The notes: generated from the letters alone by a model not told the origin. A DNA stretch of 64,000 bases from Anaerolineaceae bacterium 4572_78 (GCA_002084875.1 NBMH01000019.1:1-64000); one strand, 5' to 3'; numbered from the stretch's first letter, positions 9,132 through 20,187 are shown. Numbers and translations: made by a program.

Positions 9132-11375
9132 TCATGGTAACGTAACCGCAAAGTTTGGGAGCATTCCTCCTTCTTCATGTGCGGCGTAGAGTCGTTCCCC
9201 AGTATCCAAACGATACAACCCTATCTGCCATTGATAATCCTCGTCAAGCAAATTGTCTGGCATGATAATTTGATGCTCATCGATGATTATTTCGCCTGCT
9301 TGCCATAAACTTGTTGGATAATCTCCGTTGACGACGGGTCCATCAAAGCCATGAATTTGTGTTTTGTCATGCCATAGCTGAATGAAAACATGATAATCGG
9401 CTGTGGGAGCGGCAGAGGGTTGCCAATAGAAAATTATGGAGCATGGAGTTGAAAGTTGTGTACATGTTGAGTCAAAACCGATTAGGGAGATGTTATCACC
9501 GAATTGGATGGCAAGTGGATGTTGAGGGGTTTGTGTAGTGTTGTTCCAGGCTACAAGTTTTATTTCGGTGATAATGGTGTCGTTTAAGGCATGTCCATCT
9601 TCATCTGTTACCTGAAGACGAGGTAAGCCTGCTTCATGGTAGTTGTATAATCCGACCCCAATTTTTAGACGTGAAGGAGCTGTTTTTTCGGCATAGGTAT
9701 GCACCGTGATAAAATAGGTGTCGGCAAAGATGTCATGCGGAGCTAAGGTTGTGGTCGGCAATAAGCCAAGTCCAGGGTATGTATCTAAGTTGCCAATCGT
9801 TTGACGTTCTCTGCCATACAGATGAATGAAAATGCTGTAGTTAGTTTGCATGGGTTTCAATGCTTGCCAGTAAAGTTCAAGAGGCAAGTGTTCAGTCGCT
9901 TTAATGGTCTGTGTTGATAAACGATAGCCAAGTAATTTCATCTTGCCGCTGTATGTCCAATTTAGTTTAATCATATCATGTGGCAAATCTTGGGAATGTA
10001 TAAGTGAAGGAGGAGTATAGGCGGGGATGATGTAGCGAAGAGGACTGATGAGAGCAAAAGTAAATAAACTTGTTGAGATGATAAAACATGAAAGGTTTTG
10101 AAAACCTTTTATGTTTGGTAGGCTTGAAAAAAATTTAATTTCTAAAATTAGTCTTGTCAATGTCATTAAACCAATTGCTACCAGAGATGAGATGCCAGCA
10201 ATGGCAACAAACATTAATCTGCCCTGCGAAGCATATGTCATGAGCGTCCAACGAATGAGACTAAAAAAAACAATGGCAACCCAACTTGAAATAAGCAAAT
10301 AGCTAGAAACTAAGTTATTGTCATAAACTCGGTTTCTTATTTGCCACAATCGAATTAGAAAACCAAGTGTTCCTATTAACACCAGTCCATCCAACAAGTG
10401 ATAAATCCATGATTCGGCGATAATATTAACTGCTCCGAATAATCCCCAATACGAAATGCGAAATCCCTCAAATTCAGCCAGTAAATTCACCGTTTCCATG
10501 CGTCTGCCTGCTATATCTAGCATGCGGTTTAAGCCTGTCGGGTCGCCATAAAAAATCCAATTTTGCCAATACCACCATCCCGCTACGGCAATCAGTAATC
10601 CGCCGCTTAGCATGCCACTTTGTAACCATAATCGCCATGTGCCATGCCGATAGCTCTGCCAACTTAGCACAATTGCCACTAATGGAATTAAGCCTAACGC
10701 ACTCAATTTTGTTAATGCTCCCAATCCCAAAAATAATCCAAGCCAAATAATTGTGTGGGTATTGTAGTTATGTTTGAGAACTCGTAACAAAAGAAGTATC
10801 ACCATAGCAGACAAAGGAGCCACTAAATTGTCATTATTTACCGAAGCAGAAATAAATAAAAACATTGGATTGAAAGCTGTTAAGGTCATTGCAAGAAGTG
10901 GTGTTATTTTATCATCAACACATAACTCTGTAGCTATTCGCCATGTCAGCCACACAGTCATCGTGCCTAGCCCTAACGAAAAAAAACGAATGATATAAAC
11001 TGCCAACATTGTACCTTGCTCAAAGCCTTGTTTTGACAAAGGTAACATCATGTTTTTATTACCAATAACCAACGGTTGCCCTACGATTGCATGAGGATTT
11101 ATTTGTTGGGTTTTTACAAAATCAGTCGTATCTATCCAAAAAGTTAGCATTGCAGATAAAATATAATAAAGAGGTGGTTGGCTACCTTCTTGATGCCAAG
11201 CAGTTTTGGCATGCACATCTTGATACGGCAACTGACCTGTATCAACAATAAACTTAACGACAGGATAATGCCATCGTTCATCGGATGCTTCGAATATAGG
11301 CGTAGCATTGATATAAATACTACCGAGACAAACAAACAAAATACAAATAAAGATGGCAAAACGATTTCGGTACAT
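9132..11375 (-). CDS. Polytopic glycosyltransferase/DUF2142-like membrane protein with C-terminal soluble domain
   Basis: Many TM helices; SDERWHYPVVKFI; GSQPPLYY; start chosen at MYRNRFAIF. Confidence 0.65.
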   Translation of the reverse strand: MYRNRFAIFICILFVCLGSIYINATPIFEASDERWHYPVVKFIVDTGQLPYQDVHAKTAWHQEGSQPPLYYILSAMLTFWIDTTDFVKTQQINPHAIVGQPLVIGNKNMMLPLSKQGFEQGTMLAVYIIRFFSLGLGTMTVWLTWRIATELCVDDKITPLLAMTLTAFNPMFLFISASVNNDNLVAPLSAMVILLLLRVLKHNYNTHTIIWLGLFLGLGALTKLSALGLIPLVAIVLSWQSYRHGTWRLWLQSGMLSGGLLIAVAGWWYWQNWIFYGDPTGLNRMLDIAGRRMETVNLLAEFEGFRISYWGLFGAVNIIAESWIYHLLDGLVLIGTLGFLIRLWQIRNRVYDNNLVSSYLLISSWVAIVFFSLIRWTLMTYASQGRLMFVAIAGISSLVAIGLMTLTRLILEIKFFSSLPNIKGFQNLSCFIISTSLFTFALISPLRYIIPAYTPPSLIHSQDLPHDMIKLNWTYSGKMKLLGYRLSTQTIKATEHLPLELYWQALKPMQTNYSIFIHLYGRERQTIGNLDTYPGLGLLPTTTLAPHDIFADTYFITVHTYAEKTAPSRLKIGVGLYNYHEAGLPRLQVTDEDGHALNDTIITEIKLVAWNNTTQTPQHPLAIQFGDNISLIGFDSTCTQLSTPCSIIFYWQPSAAPTADYHVFIQLWHDKTQIHGFDGPVVNGDYPTSLWQAGEIIIDEHQIIMPDNLLDEDYQWQIGLYRLDTGERLYAAHEEGGMLPNFAVTLP
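10084..10116. repeat. Family B-like palindrome inside the 9132-11375 CDS
   Basis: aaacatgaaaggttttgaaaaccttttatgttt within an uninterrupted ORF. Confidence 0.65.
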
Positions 11376-11507
11376 TAGTATAATTAAATTAGTACAATAA
11401 TTGCTTATGTGTTTTTTTTGGTGTATAATAATTCTTAATGGGATTTTATGTGGGAAGTTGATATTATTCAAATTCCTACCCAATTTTTCTAAAAACAGGA
11501 GTCAGCA

Positions 11508-12284
11508 ATGCATAAGAAAAGATTACCAAAGCCAAATGTTTCATATCCCAAGTTTGACACGGGTGAAGAAGTTAGCCGATTTATTAATGAACGCAGTATT
11601 AAGGGAGTAATGTCCAACCCTATTTATACAGGTATATCCATATTTCCCAAAATAATTAGCGATGAGATATGGGTTAAATCTGCTATTGAATTGATTGAAA
11701 CTGAAGGAACAGAGCAGTTTTTGGTTAATATGCTTTATGTTCTGCGAGAAACGTTGGATGATTATGTTGACAGTCAGTTTGGAGCAGATTCTGAATCTTT
11801 GATTGAGCATCTTGAAAATAAAGTGACAAAACTTGAGAATAACCTGCTTGAAACAGCACCACCTCGTATATATTGTTCCCATGATAACTTTCCAATGATT
11901 CCAATCAATAATGAATATACATGTATTGCAGCCTATATTTTCGCCCATTTAGAAAATGCGGTCGTTACCGATTTAACGTTATCACCTACACTAGGTTTAG
12001 TTTTTCATAATGGGCATACAATACCACTTCTTTGTCCTGACTGTGGGCAGTCATTGCATGCTGATGAAGATGAATTATTAGATGCCTTAACAGGGTTGGT
12101 AATTGTGGATATTGGCTGGGACGACGATACAGAAACAGTTTTACTTGATTTCGGTTATCCCGATGACGCTAACGATGAAGAAGACATAGAGGAAGATGTA
12201 GATGTAGTAGAATCACTTGAAGTACATCTGAATTGCATAAAGCAAATTACATGTCCTCGCAAAGCTATATTTAGTCAACAATAG
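11508..12284 (+). CDS. Conserved hypothetical protein with CxxC and acidic C-terminal region
   Basis: Long ORF; GTEQFLVNMLYVLRETLDDYV; LLCPDCGQSL. Confidence 0.6.
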   Translation: MHKKRLPKPNVSYPKFDTGEEVSRFINERSIKGVMSNPIYTGISIFPKIISDEIWVKSAIELIETEGTEQFLVNMLYVLRETLDDYVDSQFGADSESLIEHLENKVTKLENNLLETAPPRIYCSHDNFPMIPINNEYTCIAAYIFAHLENAVVTDLTLSPTLGLVFHNGHTIPLLCPDCGQSLHADEDELLDALTGLVIVDIGWDDDTETVLLDFGYPDDANDEEDIEEDVDVVESLEVHLNCIKQITCPRKAIFSQQ

Positions 12285-12496
12285 TTTTTTGTGGAGTTTG
12301 GCTATTATGACACATTAAACCACGCCTAAATGGCTGGGTTTTCTCATGATTCAGAAAACACATAGAAACTTAACTTTTTGGAAATTAGAACCCGAAACGA
12401 AAAATTAATTTCTGAAAACACGAAATAATTTATAAACCCCCTTGATTTTTCAGAAAAAATTGCTATAATCAGCTAAACGCTTTTTATGGAGAAAAT

Positions 12497-13336
12497 ATGC
12501 GACGAGAACGTGTTTCAGACAATATTTATGTTTTTACAAGTTCATTGTATGCTCAAGTTACCGCTTCAGCAATAGTCAATAGAGGCGGCATCATAGTCAT
12601 TGATACTTTACCTTATCCAGAAGAAACACTCATGATGATTAATTTCTTACACAAGTTGGGTAAGGGACGTATCAAATATTTGGTCAATACTCATTGGCAT
12701 GGTGACCATACTTTTGGAAACTATTTATTTGATGATAATGTCCAACTTATTTGCCACAAAAAATGTCGAGAAGAAATCCTAAAAAGTTCCGCCCAAACTT
12801 TACGGGCATCAAGGGTAAAAACACCTGAATTTAAAAATGTGGTTATTCGGGTACCTGATGTTATTTTTGAGGATGGTGATATGGTTGTCCACATTGGTGA
12901 CAAATCTGTTGAACTACGACTGTTGCCCGGACATACTCCCGATACAACTGTAGCTTATATTCGTGAAGATAAGGTTCTCGTTGCTTCAGATTTGATGATG
13001 CCCGTACCATTTTTTGTAGAGGGAGACCGCCATCAGTATCGAAACTCTCTTAAGAAAATTATGAGTTACTCTTTGGAAAGTGTTGTGCAAGGACATGGTG
13101 AAGTGTTACTCAAAGGAGAAATCCCTAAAGCTGTTAATGCTAGTGTGCGTTATTTAGATACTGTTGAGAAAAAAGTGCGAAAAATAGTTGATAAGGGAAA
13201 ACCACGCTCGGCACTGAATAGAATTACTATCGACCAATGCGGTCGTAGTCGTCTTCCCCTCAATGGCATGGTGCAGGATTTACATCGCATCAATTTGCAT
13301 AATCTTTATGACGAATTTATGAGTGATAAGGATTGA
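12497..13336 (+). CDS. MBL-fold metallo-hydrolase
   Basis: NTHWHGDHTFGN (HxHxDH), LLPGHTPDTTVAYI, QGHGE. Confidence 0.9.
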   Translation: MRRERVSDNIYVFTSSLYAQVTASAIVNRGGIIVIDTLPYPEETLMMINFLHKLGKGRIKYLVNTHWHGDHTFGNYLFDDNVQLICHKKCREEILKSSAQTLRASRVKTPEFKNVVIRVPDVIFEDGDMVVHIGDKSVELRLLPGHTPDTTVAYIREDKVLVASDLMMPVPFFVEGDRHQYRNSLKKIMSYSLESVVQGHGEVLLKGEIPKAVNASVRYLDTVEKKVRKIVDKGKPRSALNRITIDQCGRSRLPLNGMVQDLHRINLHNLYDEFMSDKD

Positions 13337-13366
13337 GGATTAATCGTAACTTCCACGTAGTCGTAC

Positions 13367-13412
13367 AATGGAGCGAAAAAGCTTGCTTTTTCATGTCAAA
13401 GCTTGCTTTGAC
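13367..13412 (+). repeat. Palindromic repeat family A
   Basis: atggagcgaaaaagcttgctttttcatgtcaaagcttgctttgac. Confidence 0.8.
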
Positions 13413-13513
13413 AGTCTAACCATCATACCGTGGTGGCAGAATGGTGCATTAAGTTGTTGTTTGCGATTTGCTAAAAAGTAAGAGTTGTAATAAACTTATC
13501 ATGCTATGGAGCA

Positions 13514-13577
13514 TTGGAGCGAAAAAGCTCGCTTTTTCATGTCAAAGTGAGCTTTGACCCTCCAATTTATCTTGTCA
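13514..13577 (+). repeat. Palindromic repeat family A, with TTGGAG/CTCCAA ends
   Basis: TTGGAGcgaaaaagctcgctttttcatgtcaaagtgagctttgaccCTCCAAtttatcttgtca. Confidence 0.85.
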
Positions 13578-13596
13578 CAAAATAAGGTTTTGAATT

Positions 13597-14757
13597 ATGA
13601 AACGTGATTACTTTATCGGTGAAGATATAAAAAAAGATTATTTTGATAGCAAGTTAATCGAAAACCTGTCGCATAGTAGCGAAGGGATTTCATCTAAGGA
13701 TGGTCGTCTGACCGTTTACTTGCCGCATAAACTCGGTTTTTGTCATGGAGTAGTGCGTTCTATTCGCATGGCGATGTATACCGCTGAAAAGTATGCCGGG
13801 CGGAAAATCTATCTGATTAACGAAATGATTCATAATCCTTACGTAAATCACCAATTGCAAAAACGGGGTATTAATTTTTTGTACGGCAGATTTAGCAAAA
13901 ATACACATGGGCTAGATATTGTTACAAAAGATGATGTGGTGATTGTGCCTGCATTTGGGGGGACACCCGATGTGTACGATAAATTGACTGCCATTGGCTG
14001 TATGGTAGTTGATACGACATGCGGTGAAGTTGCCTCCATTTGGAAACGGATTAAAAATTATTACAATCGGGTGGACTACACCACATTGGTTTTTGGCAAG
14101 GCTTACCATGAGGAAACCATCGCTACCAGCTCGCGTGCTAATCGATATCTGGTCATGAAAGATTTAACCGAAACGCAAATTGTAGCCGATTATATTCGTC
14201 AACCAAGTGAGTCTGTTGCTAACGAATTATTGGGTTATTTTAATGGTGCCTATTCGTTAGGGTTTAATCCAAGTGTTGATTTGCAACATGTGGGCATGGC
14301 TTCACAAACGACGATGTATGCCAATCAGTTTATCACCGCCTCGAATATGATTAAAGAAGCGATGGAAGATAGACATGCAGGATGCATATCCTACGATGTT
14401 GGTGAACATTTCATGGAACTAGATACGATTTGTAGTGCTACCCAAAAACGACAAGATGCCCTTAAATTATTGTTGCCCGATATTGACATGATGATTATCG
14501 TTGGGGGATATAACAGTAGCAATACTGGCAATTTAGCTCGTATTGCCAGCGAGCATGTTCCCGCATATCATATCGAAGGGACAGGAAAAATCTCAACTGA
14601 AACAATTTCTCATCAACCTATTGGTACAAAACAAGAAGTTACCACTAAACACTGGCTACCTGAAACAGCACCATTGCGAATTGGTGTAACCAGTGGAGCC
14701 TCAACACCTGATAATGTTCTTGAACAAGTTATACATGAAATTTTGGAATTAAAATAA
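13597..14757 (+). CDS. ispH: 4-hydroxy-3-methylbut-2-enyl diphosphate reductase
   Basis: HKLGFCHGVVRSIRMA; LINEMIHNPYVNHQLQKRGI; VVDTTCGEV; VGGYNSSNTGNLARI; GVTSGASTPDNVLEQVI. Confidence 0.9.
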   Translation: MKRDYFIGEDIKKDYFDSKLIENLSHSSEGISSKDGRLTVYLPHKLGFCHGVVRSIRMAMYTAEKYAGRKIYLINEMIHNPYVNHQLQKRGINFLYGRFSKNTHGLDIVTKDDVVIVPAFGGTPDVYDKLTAIGCMVVDTTCGEVASIWKRIKNYYNRVDYTTLVFGKAYHEETIATSSRANRYLVMKDLTETQIVADYIRQPSESVANELLGYFNGAYSLGFNPSVDLQHVGMASQTTMYANQFITASNMIKEAMEDRHAGCISYDVGEHFMELDTICSATQKRQDALKLLLPDIDMMIIVGGYNSSNTGNLARIASEHVPAYHIEGTGKISTETISHQPIGTKQEVTTKHWLPETAPLRIGVTSGASTPDNVLEQVIHEILELK

Positions 14758-14760
14758 ATA

Positions 14761-16002
14761 ATGCCTAACACAACAGCCATAATTTTAGCGGCAGGTTCAG
14801 GAACACGCATGCAATCTGCTGTAAATAAAAACCTACTCCTCTTAGCCGAAAAGCCAGTTTTAGCTTATACTTTGCATGCCTTTGATAGCCATCCGTTGAT
14901 ACGAAATATCATTCTTGTGGCAGGACAAAATGAAATAGAATCGTATCAACAATTGGTAAATAGCATGTATTTAACCAAGCCAATTCAAATTATACTTGGT
15001 GGCAAAACTCGTCAAGAGTCATGTTGGTTGGGAGTTCAACATGTAGCAGATGCCGATTTAGTTGTGGTGCATGACGGGGCTAGACCATTGGTCAATCGAG
15101 GAGTTATTACTGGTACTATTGAAGTTGCCAATGAGCATGGTGCGGCGATTGCCGCCGTTAAGGTCAAAGATACTTTGAAAGAAATAAACGCTGACGGATT
15201 CGTAACAAACACCCCTGATAGAAGCTATTTATGGCAAGCTCAAACTCCACAAACGTCCCAAGTTGTCCTGTTGAGAAAAGCTCATGAATTGGCTCGGCAG
15301 GATAATTATATTGGCACTGATGAAGCAAGTTTGCTGGAACGGATAGGGTGTCCTGTAAAGATTGTCGAGAGCGATTATCAGAATTTGAAAATAACTACGC
15401 CTAATGATTTAATCATTGCTGAACAAATTATGAAAGATTATCAACATACCACCACTACAAAAAAACCGTTGCCGTTATTGCGAGTTGGCATGGGACATGA
15501 CAGCCATCGTTTTGTGCCTGAAGGGGATGAGAAGCCTCTAATTTTGGGAGGCATAACAGTTAAAGATTGTCGCGGTTTAGCGGGCAATTCGGATGCCGAT
15601 GTCGTTTTGCATGCCATTTTCAACGCCTTGTCGCAGGCAATCGGTGCACGGTCGCTGGGACATTATGCCGACAAAATGTGTTTGGAACATGGCATTACTG
15701 ATAGCCAAGCATACATAAAAGTGGCATTGAAAATGATACGAGAACGTCATTACATCATCGGCAATATCGGTATTTCCCTCGAATGTAAACGTCCCCGCAT
15801 CGAACCAATCGTCGAAGCAATGAAGCATAGCATCGCCGATTTGCTGAACACATCCCCCATGCAGGTGGGCATTACAGCCACAAGTGGTGATGGTTTGACA
15901 GCGTTTGGTCGAGGAGAAGGGATTCAAGTTTTTGTGATTGTGCATTTGGATAATGTAGGGGCGGCATCTTGGACTGCCCAAAAGGAGCATTTTGCAATAT
16001 GA
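14761..16002 (+). CDS. ispDF: Bifunctional IspD/IspF
   Basis: IspD: AIILAAGSGTRMQ, VVVHDGARPLV; IspF: RVGMGHDSHRFVPEGDEKPLILGG...SDADVVLHAI. Confidence 0.93.
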   Translation: MPNTTAIILAAGSGTRMQSAVNKNLLLLAEKPVLAYTLHAFDSHPLIRNIILVAGQNEIESYQQLVNSMYLTKPIQIILGGKTRQESCWLGVQHVADADLVVVHDGARPLVNRGVITGTIEVANEHGAAIAAVKVKDTLKEINADGFVTNTPDRSYLWQAQTPQTSQVVLLRKAHELARQDNYIGTDEASLLERIGCPVKIVESDYQNLKITTPNDLIIAEQIMKDYQHTTTTKKPLPLLRVGMGHDSHRFVPEGDEKPLILGGITVKDCRGLAGNSDADVVLHAIFNALSQAIGARSLGHYADKMCLEHGITDSQAYIKVALKMIRERHYIIGNIGISLECKRPRIEPIVEAMKHSIADLLNTSPMQVGITATSGDGLTAFGRGEGIQVFVIVHLDNVGAASWTAQKEHFAI

Positions 16003-16028
16003 GACTTAAAAATTTAAGCGAAGCATTT

Positions 16029-16382
16029 ATGACTACAGCCATCATGACAATCATTATTGATGGAGAAGCAACCGAAGTTGAAATGAAAGCATTAAGTAAC
16101 CAGTTGGCAAGCTTGGATGTTTTCAGAAAATATCACGGTAGCAATATACAACCATTGTGGGATAAAACGATAAAACAGATTACGAAAACATTTCGCAAAA
16201 ATAATATTGCTGATATTAGTTTTAATAAAACAGAAATTGATATGCTGATATCAGCCATTAAATCTGTGTTGAACATGCCACTTCGGGAAACGGTGTATCT
16301 CATGGCACTTGAACTTGCATACTCTGATGGTCTTGTTGAACAGGAATCGTACCTGCTTGAACAACTCCGTGATGGTTGCTAA
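16029..16382 (+). CDS. TerB-like protein
   Basis: TAIMTIIIDGEATEVEMKAL and LRETVYLMALELAYSDGLVEQESYLLEQL match the modules of the next ORF. Confidence 0.55.
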   Translation: MTTAIMTIIIDGEATEVEMKALSNQLASLDVFRKYHGSNIQPLWDKTIKQITKTFRKNNIADISFNKTEIDMLISAIKSVLNMPLRETVYLMALELAYSDGLVEQESYLLEQLRDGC

Positions 16383-16384
16383 AT

Positions 16385-18775
16385 ATGTTTCGTTCATTCA
16401 ATAAATCACTTAGTGGCTTTACACCATTTACCGAAGCAGAAGTAAGAAGTTTGATTATATCTTGCAAGCCTTATCTAACATCTGGCTTACGAGAATCATT
16501 GTTTACCATGCTTGTCAAACTAGCTCATGCTGATGGCTTAGCCGAATGTGAAAAAGAATTGCTCAAACAAGTCCGAACTGAATTAGCCATCGGTAAGGGA
16601 ATTGCCAAGAAAATCATCGCTGATATTACTGCCCTCCCCTTTGAAACAGAAGTTGAAGCAGTTTTAGCAATTGCAGTAGTTGTCATGGTAGCAAACAGAA
16701 AAATCACACCACCTGAATTTAGTCACTTGCAAAGGAATATTGTCACTGAGCCAATTTTTAGTGACATTGACCCCCGCGAATTTGAAAACCTTTTTTTTAC
16801 CACTGCAAGAAAAGTATTGCATGTATTTGATAAAGACTCACAGCATCCTACACCGTTTAGTGCAGTCCAACTTGAGCAATTGATTGCTGGTGTTAATAAC
16901 ATACTTCCGTCTTCGTTACGAGAATCTGTGCTTGCAATGGTCATTGAATTATCTCATGATGAAAAAATCGAGGTAGATGACCATCTTTTTAATTATTTAC
17001 GAGAGGGATTAGAAATTGATAAGGATGTCGCCGAAAAATTGACGGAAATTTCAGTTCGTGAAAGACAACACATACCCTACAAAGAAGTACCCATCCATTT
17101 TGATACAGAATCAGAATCATTCATGGCTTTGGCGATTGCTGTCATAGCTTCAGATGGTGATGCAACTGAATCCCAATCAGTCGCATTAAAAAAATCAATA
17201 GCAACGTTACCATTTTTTGATAATTATGACATTGACCAAGCAGAAGAACTTTTCCAAAAAACTCTTGACAAACTCCTCTTTGCTTTCCATAAACCGCCCC
17301 AAATGGTGACAGTATTTAATCAAAGTCAAATCGAAACTATCATTACATCTAGCAATGCCATTCTCAGCCCCGAATTGCGAGAAACTGCATTTGTCATGGC
17401 AACAGACATGGCTTATGCCACTGGTTTGAATGAGCGAGAACGGATGGTGCTGAATCATTATCAACGAGGATTATGTATTGAGAGAGAGCTTGCGGTTAGG
17501 CTAGTTGATTTGATTGCTGTTAAAAGCCGCAGTTTGCCCCAATATCGCACCGAGGGACCAACAGGACATGTTGCTAGAGATGCTTTTGATGATACTGAAA
17601 AAGTAAAAGAATTGAGTAGCCCTATCACCAAAATTGTCATTCATGCCAATGATTCTATCAAACAGATACAAACTTATTATAACAATGTTGCCATGTCTGC
17701 ACATGGCATATCTGAAATGGAACGGTATGTAATTAAACTTGATAAAGACGATTATCTAACTGAAATTTATGGTTATCAAGGTGTTAATCGTGGTCGCTAT
17801 TGCCTTTTACAATTGAGTTTTAGAACAAAACAAGGAAAATCTTTTGGACCTTATGGGGCATCGGGTGGCGGTATAACCCGTAATACATTTTCTTTTGTTT
17901 CAAAACCAAAGGAACAAATCATTGCTTTTTGTGGAACTCATGTATCAAAAACTAGGTCTGATGGAACGCAGACGATGTGTATTACCTCATTTGGAACAAC
18001 TTTTTGTCAGGCTCCGACTCTGATGGAGCATGTGAAAATAATTGAGCAACTTTTGGATATATTCGACAGAAGTTTGCATGATGGACATGTCAATGTGATA
18101 GACTCTGTAATTTTAAGAGAATGGGATAGCATCTATCTTGAAGGTCAAATGCACTTTGATGATGTATATGCCCTTAAAATCGACGATAATAATTTACTAG
18201 GCGAATGTGGCATGCGAAGCTTGGAGCAGTTTCGAGTAGCAACCTTGAATAAAGTATTTGGGGTAGAGATTTTCCTGTCTGATACCACAAATTTACGAAC
18301 TAAATCTGCGGCTATTATCAGTCCTTTTGCTTATCATTTTGCCCACTTTAGAAATAAATTAGGAGCGGAAGTAAGTCCTATCTTAGCAATTGAGGGAGCA
18401 ACTTTTAAGATAAAACATGAAACACTTGTGGTCAAAGGCAAAATAAAAAAAATGGTTTATGATGATGATACATCAGAGCCCAACTATTTAGCAGAACAAT
18501 TCTTTAAGCAATTGCGTATCCATCTCGTTGTTTCTACAAAGTCAGGTATTGATGGAAATGATGAATTGGAAAATTTAATCATGCAAGCTCAACAGGAGCT
18601 AAGTCTTGAGTTGCGTGAAGCCACTTATGCTAGAGCTTCTGAACTTGTTTTTGTAGCTGGTGTTAATGAACGAAGGCAAAAATTACTCGATTATTTGCAA
18701 CAAAGTTTAGCGGTTGAAGGATGGGTGGTCAAAACAGCAAATGACCTTATGGCAATAAAGAACCGTACTAGATAA
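16385..18775 (+). CDS. Multi-TerB-like protein with embedded jacalin-like domain
   Basis: Repeated LRE(S/T/A)xxxxAxELAxxDGLxExE modules; jacalin-like YVIKLDKDDYLTEIYGYQG...LQLSFRTKQGKSFGPYG. Confidence 0.65.
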   Translation: MFRSFNKSLSGFTPFTEAEVRSLIISCKPYLTSGLRESLFTMLVKLAHADGLAECEKELLKQVRTELAIGKGIAKKIIADITALPFETEVEAVLAIAVVVMVANRKITPPEFSHLQRNIVTEPIFSDIDPREFENLFFTTARKVLHVFDKDSQHPTPFSAVQLEQLIAGVNNILPSSLRESVLAMVIELSHDEKIEVDDHLFNYLREGLEIDKDVAEKLTEISVRERQHIPYKEVPIHFDTESESFMALAIAVIASDGDATESQSVALKKSIATLPFFDNYDIDQAEELFQKTLDKLLFAFHKPPQMVTVFNQSQIETIITSSNAILSPELRETAFVMATDMAYATGLNERERMVLNHYQRGLCIERELAVRLVDLIAVKSRSLPQYRTEGPTGHVARDAFDDTEKVKELSSPITKIVIHANDSIKQIQTYYNNVAMSAHGISEMERYVIKLDKDDYLTEIYGYQGVNRGRYCLLQLSFRTKQGKSFGPYGASGGGITRNTFSFVSKPKEQIIAFCGTHVSKTRSDGTQTMCITSFGTTFCQAPTLMEHVKIIEQLLDIFDRSLHDGHVNVIDSVILREWDSIYLEGQMHFDDVYALKIDDNNLLGECGMRSLEQFRVATLNKVFGVEIFLSDTTNLRTKSAAIISPFAYHFAHFRNKLGAEVSPILAIEGATFKIKHETLVVKGKIKKMVYDDDTSEPNYLAEQFFKQLRIHLVVSTKSGIDGNDELENLIMQAQQELSLELREATYARASELVFVAGVNERRQKLLDYLQQSLAVEGWVVKTANDLMAIKNRTR

Positions 18776-18929
18776 CAGTTCGTCTGAGTGGCGGGAAGCT
18801 CAACACCTTTAGGCTTGGGTAGCTCACGAGGTGGAAGTTGGAAGTCAGTAATTGACTTTTTGTATTTTTTTTCTACAATAAAAATTGAAACTATTTTTAA
18901 TAATTATTTAATTCAAAGAGGATAAAAAA

Positions 18930-20090
18930 TTGCGTTCACTTTTAACCAAACGTGTTAAAGCTATTCCCCCGTCAGGGTTACGACGGTTTTTTGATATTGC
19001 GGCTACAATGGATGATGTGATTTCACTCGGCATTGGTGAGCCTGATTTTACCACCCCTGAACATATATCACAAGCGGGGATTGATTCAATCAAAGCAGGG
19101 AAAACAAGTTATACCTCAAACAGCGGTTTAAGTGAGTTGCGAGAGGCAATTGCTGGTTATCTCAAAACTCGTCATCAGGTTGACTATAACCCTGAAAATG
19201 AAATCCTTGTTTCCGTTGGAGTCAGCGAAGGCATGCATTTGACCATGCAGACAATAGTTGATATTGGCGATGAGGTTATCATTCCTCAGCCATCTTTTCT
19301 GTCCTATCCTGCTGAAGTAACATTGGCGGGCGGGGTACCTGTCCCGATAAAAACTGTGGTAGAAAATAATTTCCAAGTAACGGCATCTGAAATTGAAGCA
19401 GTCATTACCCCAAAAAGTAAAGTACTTCTCATCGGATATCCATGCAACCCTACAGGAGCAATACTCAAACGTAAAACCCTTGAAGAAATTGCCGAAGTGG
19501 TCATCAAGCATGATTTAATTGTTATTTCGGATGAAATTTACGAACAACTGACTTACGGTGCCGAGCATGTTTGTGTAGCAAGTCTACCAGGCATGCGAGA
19601 GCGTACCATTTTGCTCAATGGCTTCTCAAAAGCCTACGCCATGACAGGTTGGCGATTGGGTTATGCGGCTGCTCCTGTTGAATATGTAGCATCCATGCGA
19701 AAAATTCATCAATATACTATCATGTCTGCCCCAACTATGAGCCAATATGCCGCCTTGCGAGCAATCCAAGCTGGGGCTGATGATGTGGAGTCCATGCGTC
19801 AAGAATATGACCGCCGCCGAAGATTGATTGTTGATGGATTTAATGAGTTGGGCTTAGACTGCTTTGAGCCACTGGGAGCATTTTATGCTTTTCCCTCTGT
19901 GGCAAAAACAGGCATGTCAGATTTAGATTTTTGTGAGACGTTACTTGAAGAAGAGAAAATTGCTACAATTCCAGGACGATATTTTGGAGCTGGTGGTGAG
20001 GGATATATTCGTTGTTCCTATTGCACATCTTACGAAAAAATTGAGATTGTGCTGGAACGCATGCATAATTTCTTGCAACGACATGGATAG
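18930..20090 (+). CDS. PLP-dependent class I/II aminotransferase
   Basis: SLGIGEPDFTTPEHI; GYPCNPTGAIL; VISDEIYEQLTYG; NGFSKAYAMTGWRLGY. Confidence 0.93.
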   Translation: MRSLLTKRVKAIPPSGLRRFFDIAATMDDVISLGIGEPDFTTPEHISQAGIDSIKAGKTSYTSNSGLSELREAIAGYLKTRHQVDYNPENEILVSVGVSEGMHLTMQTIVDIGDEVIIPQPSFLSYPAEVTLAGGVPVPIKTVVENNFQVTASEIEAVITPKSKVLLIGYPCNPTGAILKRKTLEEIAEVVIKHDLIVISDEIYEQLTYGAEHVCVASLPGMRERTILLNGFSKAYAMTGWRLGYAAAPVEYVASMRKIHQYTIMSAPTMSQYAALRAIQAGADDVESMRQEYDRRRRLIVDGFNELGLDCFEPLGAFYAFPSVAKTGMSDLDFCETLLEEEKIATIPGRYFGAGGEGYIRCSYCTSYEKIEIVLERMHNFLQRHG

Positions 20091-20187
20091 TTCTGAAGTA
20101 GGCTAGCAATACCTGTGCCTGCCATGACGATGGACAACAGGTATAATGATATACCCCTACATTAACCATAAAAGTTTAGTTTAGAAA

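Noticed and set aside
15969-16390. Possible frameshift joining the 16029 TerB-like ORF to the 16385 ORF
   Set aside because: The TAA/ATG spacing looks like ordinary gene coupling, and the second ORF starts mid-module rather than continuing the first; no A-run at the junction
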